Shown here: positions 60,026-64,000 of the stretch, piece by piece
How the letters are laid out: every line of letters begins with the position of its first letter
How positions within the stretch are numbered: the stretch's first letter is position 1
Source: Flavobacterium ammonificans
Lineage (GTDB): Bacteria > Bacteroidota > Bacteroidia > Flavobacteriales > Flavobacteriaceae
Reading direction: 5' to 3'
Length of the DNA stretch: 64,000 nucleotides
Assembly: GCF_020885975.1 (NCBI RefSeq)
Contig: NZ_AP025183.1
Coordinates: 372,001-436,000, forward strand
Notes under the pieces: generated by a model
Seen by the model: the letters and a program-made list of their open reading frames with translations, nothing else
The model's database searches: none
Told to the model about the DNA's origin: nothing
Made by a program: the position numbers and the translations under genes

Positions 60026-60709
60026 ATGTTTCAAAGCCTCATTCATCTATTTTTCCCACCTAGCTGCGCAGGTTGCAAAACCGTTTTGATTACCAATGAA
60101 AATGTAATTTGTACCAATTGCCGACATGAAATGCCGCTCACTCAACACCATTTGAACCCTGAAAATGAAGCATTCAAGAAATTTTACGGGCGTATTCCTG
60201 TCGAACAGGTTTCGGCTTTATTGTATTTTCATAAAAAAGGCATTGTACAAGAATTAATTCATAGTCTGAAATACCGAGGCCAAGAGGAAATCGGCACCGT
60301 TTTAGGCGAATGGTATGCCGAAGAATTAAAAAATCACCAATTGCTCCAAACCGTTGACTTCATTATTCCCGTGCCTTTACATCCAAAAAAGTTACGAGAA
60401 AGAGGTTACAATCAAGTAACTGAATTTGGAAATGCATTAGCGAAATCACTACATATTCCAGTAAACAATACAATTTTATTTCGGCAAGTATATTCCAAAA
60501 CCCAATCCCAAAAAAATCGTTTAGGCAGAACCGAAGGAATTGATTCCGTTTTTGATGTTTCGTTCTCTGAAAGTGATCATAACCAACATTTTCTTTTGAT
60601 TGATGATGTCATTACTACGGGTGCTACACTAGAAGTTTGTGCCAAAGCGTTGTTGAAAATTCCCGGAGCGAAAATTAGTATTGTTTGTATGGCAATGGCC
60701 GATTCTTAA
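60026..60709 (+). CDS. ComF family protein (phosphoribosyltransferase fold)
   Basis: A 227-aa ComF-type protein: an N-terminal zinc-ribbon (FFPPSCAGCKT and ICTNCRHEM), then a type I PRTase domain with VPLHPKKLRERGYNQ, RLGRTEGIDSVFDV and the PRPP loop LLIDDVITTGATLEVCA. In competent bacteria ComF aids DNA uptake; in others its role is unclear. The ATG 60026 (MFQSLIHLFFPPS) fits the family; an in-frame ATG at 60005 adds seven residues. A late terminator is not evident. Confidence 0.88.
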   Translation: MFQSLIHLFFPPSCAGCKTVLITNENVICTNCRHEMPLTQHHLNPENEAFKKFYGRIPVEQVSALLYFHKKGIVQELIHSLKYRGQEEIGTVLGEWYAEELKNHQLLQTVDFIIPVPLHPKKLRERGYNQVTEFGNALAKSLHIPVNNTILFRQVYSKTQSQKNRLGRTEGIDSVFDVSFSESDHNQHFLLIDDVITTGATLEVCAKALLKIPGAKISIVCMAMADS

Positions 60710-60719
60710 ATAATAAATT

Positions 60720-60727
60720 TATATTTG
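60720..60727 (+). promoter_or_regulatory. Promoter -7 element (TATATTTG) of the following secreted-protein gene
   Basis: Exact TAnnTTTG match 33 bases before the ATG at 60761. Confidence 0.5.
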
Positions 60728-60760
60728 TTTCAATTAATCCCTATTTGATACCCAATCCCA

Positions 60761-61150
60761 ATGAAAACTAAAACTTTCTTTTTCGCCCTATTATTCGCTG
60801 GAACCTCAGCGCTTTTTGCCCAACAAACTCAACCAAAAGCAGGTGCCGACAAAGACACCCACGGCTGTATTGCCTCAGCAGGTTACACTTACTCGCAACT
60901 AAAAAAAGAATGCATTCGCACGTTTGAACAAAAAATACAATTGAAAGAAATTGCCACCAAAGGCAATTACACTGCCGCAGTCCTTTTTAACAAAAACCAA
61001 TCCAAGGCTGAAATTTTCTTGAAAGAAGGGAAAACGAGCGTGATTCTTAACCGTACCGCTAAAAGAATTTGGAAAAATACTGCCTACTCTTTAATACAAG
61101 ACAAAGGATTTGTGTTGAGTAAAAATAAGAAGGCAGTTTATAGGTTGTAA
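60761..61150 (+). CDS. Secreted protein of unknown function
   Basis: A 129-aa protein with a signal peptide (TKTFFFALLFAGTSALFAQ). The mature domain holds two Cys (THGCIASAGYTYSQLKKECI) and a lysine-rich C-terminal half with strands (YTAAVLFNKNQSKAEIFL, SVILNRTAKRIWKNTAY). The pattern suggests a small periplasmic binding or inhibitor-like domain. It lies alone between comF and sodA. Family not recognised. Confidence 0.7.
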   Translation: MKTKTFFFALLFAGTSALFAQQTQPKAGADKDTHGCIASAGYTYSQLKKECIRTFEQKIQLKEIATKGNYTAAVLFNKNQSKAEIFLKEGKTSVILNRTAKRIWKNTAYSLIQDKGFVLSKNKKAVYRL

Positions 61151-61226
61151 TTTTCAAATTCATTTGATTAAACTTCTTTTAACAAAATTATCACACAATG
61201 ATGTTTTCTATTTGAAGTTAAATGCC

Positions 61227-61234
61227 TAATTTTG
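61227..61234 (+). promoter_or_regulatory. Promoter -7 element of sodA (TAATTTTG)
   Basis: Exact TAnnTTTG match, 37 bases before the ATG. Confidence 0.5.
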
Positions 61235-61271
61235 ATTTCACTTATTAATTTTCACTTAAAATAATTATATT

Positions 61272-61880
61272 ATGGCTTTTGAATTAGCACCATTACCTTA
61301 TGCTTACGATGCGTTAGAACCGCACATTGATGCGCGCACTATGGAAATTCACCATACAAAACACCACAATGCGTATACAACTAACTTGAATGCTGCAATT
61401 GCAGGCACCGATTTAGAAGGAAAAACAATCGAAAATATTTTAATTAATTTAGACAAAACTAATGCTGCTGTTCGAAACAATGGTGGTGGTTTTTACAATC
61501 ACAATTTATTTTGGTCTGTAATGACTCCAAACGGTGGTGGTTTACCAACAGGTGAATTATTAGAAGCTATCGAAGCTTCTTTTGGAACCTTTGAAGAATT
61601 CAAAGCAAAATTTGCTAAAGCGGGAGCAACTCAATTTGGTTCAGGATGGGCATGGTTGTGTGTTCATAAAGGTGGAAAATTAGACGTTTGCGGAACACCA
61701 AACCAAGACAATCCTTTAATGCCAGAGGTTGGTTGTGGAGGAACTCCAATCCTTGGGATGGATGTTTGGGAACACGCGTATTACTTGCACTACCAAAACA
61801 GAAGACCTGATTATATCGAAGCGTTCTTCAATGTAATTAACTGGACAGAAGTTACAAGACGTTTTGCTTTAGAGAAATAG
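61272..61880 (+). CDS. sodA: Superoxide dismutase (Mn/Fe family)
   Basis: A 202-aa Mn/Fe superoxide dismutase that disproportionates superoxide in the cytoplasm. Start [18 protein letters not shown], metal ligands His in [15 protein letters not shown] and in [11 protein letters not shown], Asp and His in [20 protein letters not shown]. The metal is not decided by sequence here; QFGSGWAWL and the GGG near residue 74 are compatible with Mn or cambialistic forms. Ends 20 bases before a terminator. Confidence 0.95.
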   Translation: MAFELAPLPYAYDALEPHIDARTMEIHHTKHHNAYTTNLNAAIAGTDLEGKTIENILINLDKTNAAVRNNGGGFYNHNLFWSVMTPNGGGLPTGELLEAIEASFGTFEEFKAKFAKAGATQFGSGWAWLCVHKGGKLDVCGTPNQDNPLMPEVGCGGTPILGMDVWEHAYYLHYQNRRPDYIEAFFNVINWTEVTRRFALEK

Positions 61881-61896
61881 TCTTTGTTTAATACAT

Positions 61897-61930
61897 AAAA
61901 AATCCGCTGATGACCTCAGCGGATTTTTTT
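61897..61930 (+). terminator. Terminator of sodA
   Basis: Perfect 10-base arms AATCCGCTGA / TCAGCGGATT, loop TGACC, then seven T. Confidence 0.85.
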
Positions 61931-61957
61931 GTCTTAATTTCCTAATTTAAGTAAAAT

Positions 61958-61987
61958 AAAAGAGGAGGAATTACTTCCTCCTCTTTT
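61958..61987 (-). terminator. Terminator-like perfect hairpin downstream of the PurF-type gene
   Basis: Perfect 13-base arms AAAAGAGGAGGAA / TTCCTCCTCTTTT with a four-base loop; on the minus strand it is followed by a T-rich stretch. It lies about 125 bases past the minus-strand gene's stop. Confidence 0.7.
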
Positions 61988-62112
61988 GCCCCAAATCTAC
62001 CACAAACTTAACCTTCCATTGTTAATGGTAGTATAAATATAACTTTAGATTTGTTGTCTTTAATTTTATTTAGACGAAATCCTAAAAAAATCGACAAACG
62101 GTATTTTTTAGC

Positions 62113-64000
62113 TTAATACGCGCGCGCATCTTTTCCTTCGTAGAAATTCATAAAAGCACGATTGACTACTCGGTTCCCACCTGGTGTTGGATAGTCTCCA
62201 GTGAAATACCAGTCCCCTAGATTTTTCGGGCAAGCAATATGTAAATCTTCTACCGTTTGGAAAATAATTTTTACCTCGGCATTTATTTCTGGAGAGCTCA
62301 ACATCTCTGCAATTTTATCTGAGATTTCCTGAGGTGTAAATGGCTCATAAATTGCAGTAACATAATTCACCACTTCCGCATCTATAAAGTTTTCTTGCGC
62401 TTTACACTTAGTATAAACTTCATCAACAATAGAGTATAAATTACGCTCTTTTAATAATTCTAAAGCTGCTCTAAAAGCCACTAGGCCTTCTAGTTTTGCC
62501 ATATCAATTCCGTAACAGTCTGGATAACGAATTTGTGGTGCCGATGACACAATCACAATACGTTTTGGTTTCAAACGATCCATCATTTTAATGATACTCA
62601 TTTTCAGAGTAGTCCCTCTAACAATACTATCGTCAATAATGACCAAATTATCCGTTGGTTTTATCACCCCATAAGTTACATCATAAACGTGAGCAACTAA
62701 ATCGTCACGACTACTATCTTCTGTAATAAACGTTCTTAACTTAGCATCTTTAATCGCTACTTTCTCAGTACGAATTTTAACTTTTAAAAGCTCTTGTAAA
62801 GTTTGCGCTGTTAACGTATTTCTGTTTTTTAAAATGTAATCATTTTTTCTTTGGTTCAAGAAATCTTGAGCCGCTTCCACTAATCCGTAGAAAGACGTTT
62901 CAGCAGTATTTGGAATATACGAAAATACCGTATTATCAGTATCTTGATCTATCGCATTTAATACTGAAGGCAAGATTAATTTACCAAGTGTTTTGCGTTC
63001 TTGATAAATTTCAGCATCACTTCCTCTAGAGAAATAAATTCGTTCAAACGAACACGCTTTCTTAACGGTAGGTGCTAAAATTTGATTTAAGGAAATGTTT
63101 CCGTTTTTCTTAATAATCAACGCATTTCCTGGTTCAATTTCTTGAACGCTTTCAAAAGGAACGTTAAATACTGTTTGGATAACTGGTCGTTCTGAAGCTA
63201 CTACTACTACTTCATCATCTTGGTAATAATACGCTGGGCGAATTCCAGCTGGATCTCTAAACACAAAAGCATCTCCGTGTCCCAAAAGTCCTGCCATCGC
63301 ATAACCCCCATCTAAATTTTTAGAAGCACGAGTTAAAATTCGGGCAACATCTAATTTCTCAGCAATAACCGGTGACGCCTCTCTTTTATTTAAGCCGGCA
63401 TTTTTACATTCTTGATACAAATCGGTTACAGCATCATCTAAGAAATGTCCAATTTTTTCCATTACGGTTACCGTATCCGCCATTTCTTTTGGGTGCTGAC
63501 CCAATTCAACCAAACTTTGGAACAATTCCTTAACATTTGTCATATTAAAGTTTCCTGCCAAAATTAAGTTTCTATGCATCCAGTTATTCTGACGCAAAAA
63601 AGGATGGACACTTTCAATACTATTTTTACCAAAAGTACCATAGCGCACATGTCCTAAAAACACTTCCCCTAAATAAGGAATATTCGCTTTTTGAAGCGCT
63701 ACATCATTCGCATACTCGGGATGTGAACTCATTTCTGAGTTAATTCTTTCATTAATTTGAGCAAAAACATCTTGTATTGGTTGTGCTGCATTAGAACGCA
63801 CACGGCTGATGTATCTTTCTCCTGGCTCTACGTCTAATTTGATACTCGCAAACCCCGCTCCATCTTGACCACGATTGTGCTGCTTCTCCATCAACAGATA
63901 CATTTTTTGTATCCCGTAAAAAGCAGTTCCGTATTTTTCTTTATAAAATTCAAGCGGTTTTAAAAGCCTCACTAAGGCAATTCCACATTCGTGTTGTAAA
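62113..64000 (-). CDS. Amidophosphoribosyltransferase family (PurF-like), N-terminus cut by the window
   Basis: The frame is open to the window end and begins LQHECGIALVRLLKPLEF, where the Cys is the Ntn-amidotransferase nucleophile, so only a few residues are missing. Residues ~1-320 form the glutaminase domain (RGQDGAGF, GHVRYGTFGKNS). The PRTase domain has the PRPP loop DNLVIIDDSIVRGTT. At about 630 residues it is longer than ordinary PurF (near 500), with a C-terminal extension ending LGDWYFTGDYPTPGGNRVVN. It makes phosphoribosylamine in purine synthesis if canonical; the long form may be a paralogue. Confidence 0.88.
   Translation of the reverse strand, partial: LQHECGIALVRLLKPLEFYKEKYGTAFYGIQKMYLLMEKQHNRGQDGAGFASIKLDVEPGERYISRVRSNAAQPIQDVFAQINERINSEMSSHPEYANDVALQKANIPYLGEVFLGHVRYGTFGKNSIESVHPFLRQNNWMHRNLILAGNFNMTNVKELFQSLVELGQHPKEMADTVTVMEKIGHFLDDAVTDLYQECKNAGLNKREASPVIAEKLDVARILTRASKNLDGGYAMAGLLGHGDAFVFRDPAGIRPAYYYQDDEVVVVASERPVIQTVFNVPFESVQEIEPGNALIIKKNGNISLNQILAPTVKKACSFERIYFSRGSDAEIYQERKTLGKLILPSVLNAIDQDTDNTVFSYIPNTAETSFYGLVEAAQDFLNQRKNDYILKNRNTLTAQTLQELLKVKIRTEKVAIKDAKLRTFITEDSSRDDLVAHVYDVTYGVIKPTDNLVIIDDSIVRGTTLKMSIIKMMDRLKPKRIVIVSSAPQIRYPDCYGIDMAKLEGLVAFRAALELLKERNLYSIVDEVYTKCKAQENFIDAEVVNYVTAIYEPFTPQEISDKIAEMLSSPEINAEVKIIFQTVEDLHIACPKNLGDWYFTGDYPTPGGNRVVNRAFMNFYEGKDARAY

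Overview
The window is a stretch of a Flavobacterium-like chromosome (Bacteroidota, Flavobacteriaceae). The evidence is the low G+C content, the near absence of Shine-Dalgarno sequences, promoters of the TTG-N17-21-TAnnTTTG type, signal peptides with flavobacterial lipoboxes, an OmpA protein with thrombospondin type-3 calcium repeats, a Bacteroidota-type LpxH, a three-gene cytochrome b/flavoprotein/FeS succinate dehydrogenase, and HMG-CoA synthase (mevalonate route). Both ends are cut inside genes: the 3' part of recJ on the left, and a PurF-type amidotransferase lacking only its first few residues on the right.

Layout. 1-5.5 kb: recJ, an MFS transporter, a degenerate CPBP-like membrane protein, a DUF2200 protein, lpxH, queD, a 55-aa membrane protein and an enoyl-CoA hydratase. 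5.58-12.1 kb: the accessory region. A tRNA-Ala(GGC) gene is followed by a very A+T-rich island (HTH protein, PD-(D/E)XK nuclease, SHOCT secreted protein, XRE regulator, tyrosine integrase). The island ends at an exact 74-bp repeat of the tRNA 3' half. Beyond this repeat the same left-end arm sequence recurs, so a second integrase-less element (frameshifted gene, DUF4468 protein, secreted protein) appears to sit in tandem.

12.2-22.7 kb: mtgA and a DinB-like protein, then the fatty-acid cluster yceD-rpmF-fabH-accB-accC, pdxA, ribE, a CAU tRNA, methylmalonyl-CoA epimerase, an Ig-like lipoprotein and an omega-amidase. 22.8-32.8 kb: a secreted protein, sdhCAB, HMG-CoA synthase, a TIG lipoprotein, a toxin-antitoxin pair bracketed by direct repeats, pepP and an alpha/beta hydrolase. 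32.8-43 kb: an AddB-like nuclease and an AddA-like helicase-nuclease with two OmpA-type paralogues between them, then rbfA and a LolC/E-type permease. 43-47.9 kb: dusB, a membrane-bound AraC regulator, and a run of DoxX, two lipoproteins and a serine hydrolase.

48-57 kb: lepA, a small secreted protein, and a tight operon dabA-dabB-SulP-DUF2490. This operon looks like a dissolved inorganic carbon uptake system in a heterotroph; it may supply bicarbonate to carboxylases such as the AccBC enzyme encoded at 13.6-15.6 kb. 57.2-64 kb: thiL, glyS, comF, a secreted protein, sodA and the PurF-type enzyme.

Most of the window is ordinary core genome. The parts that deserve attention are the tandem tRNA-Ala elements with their frameshift at a canonical A_AAA_AAG heptamer, the Dab/SulP operon, a structured intergenic element at 41.26-41.37 kb, and the repeats around the toxin-antitoxin pair.
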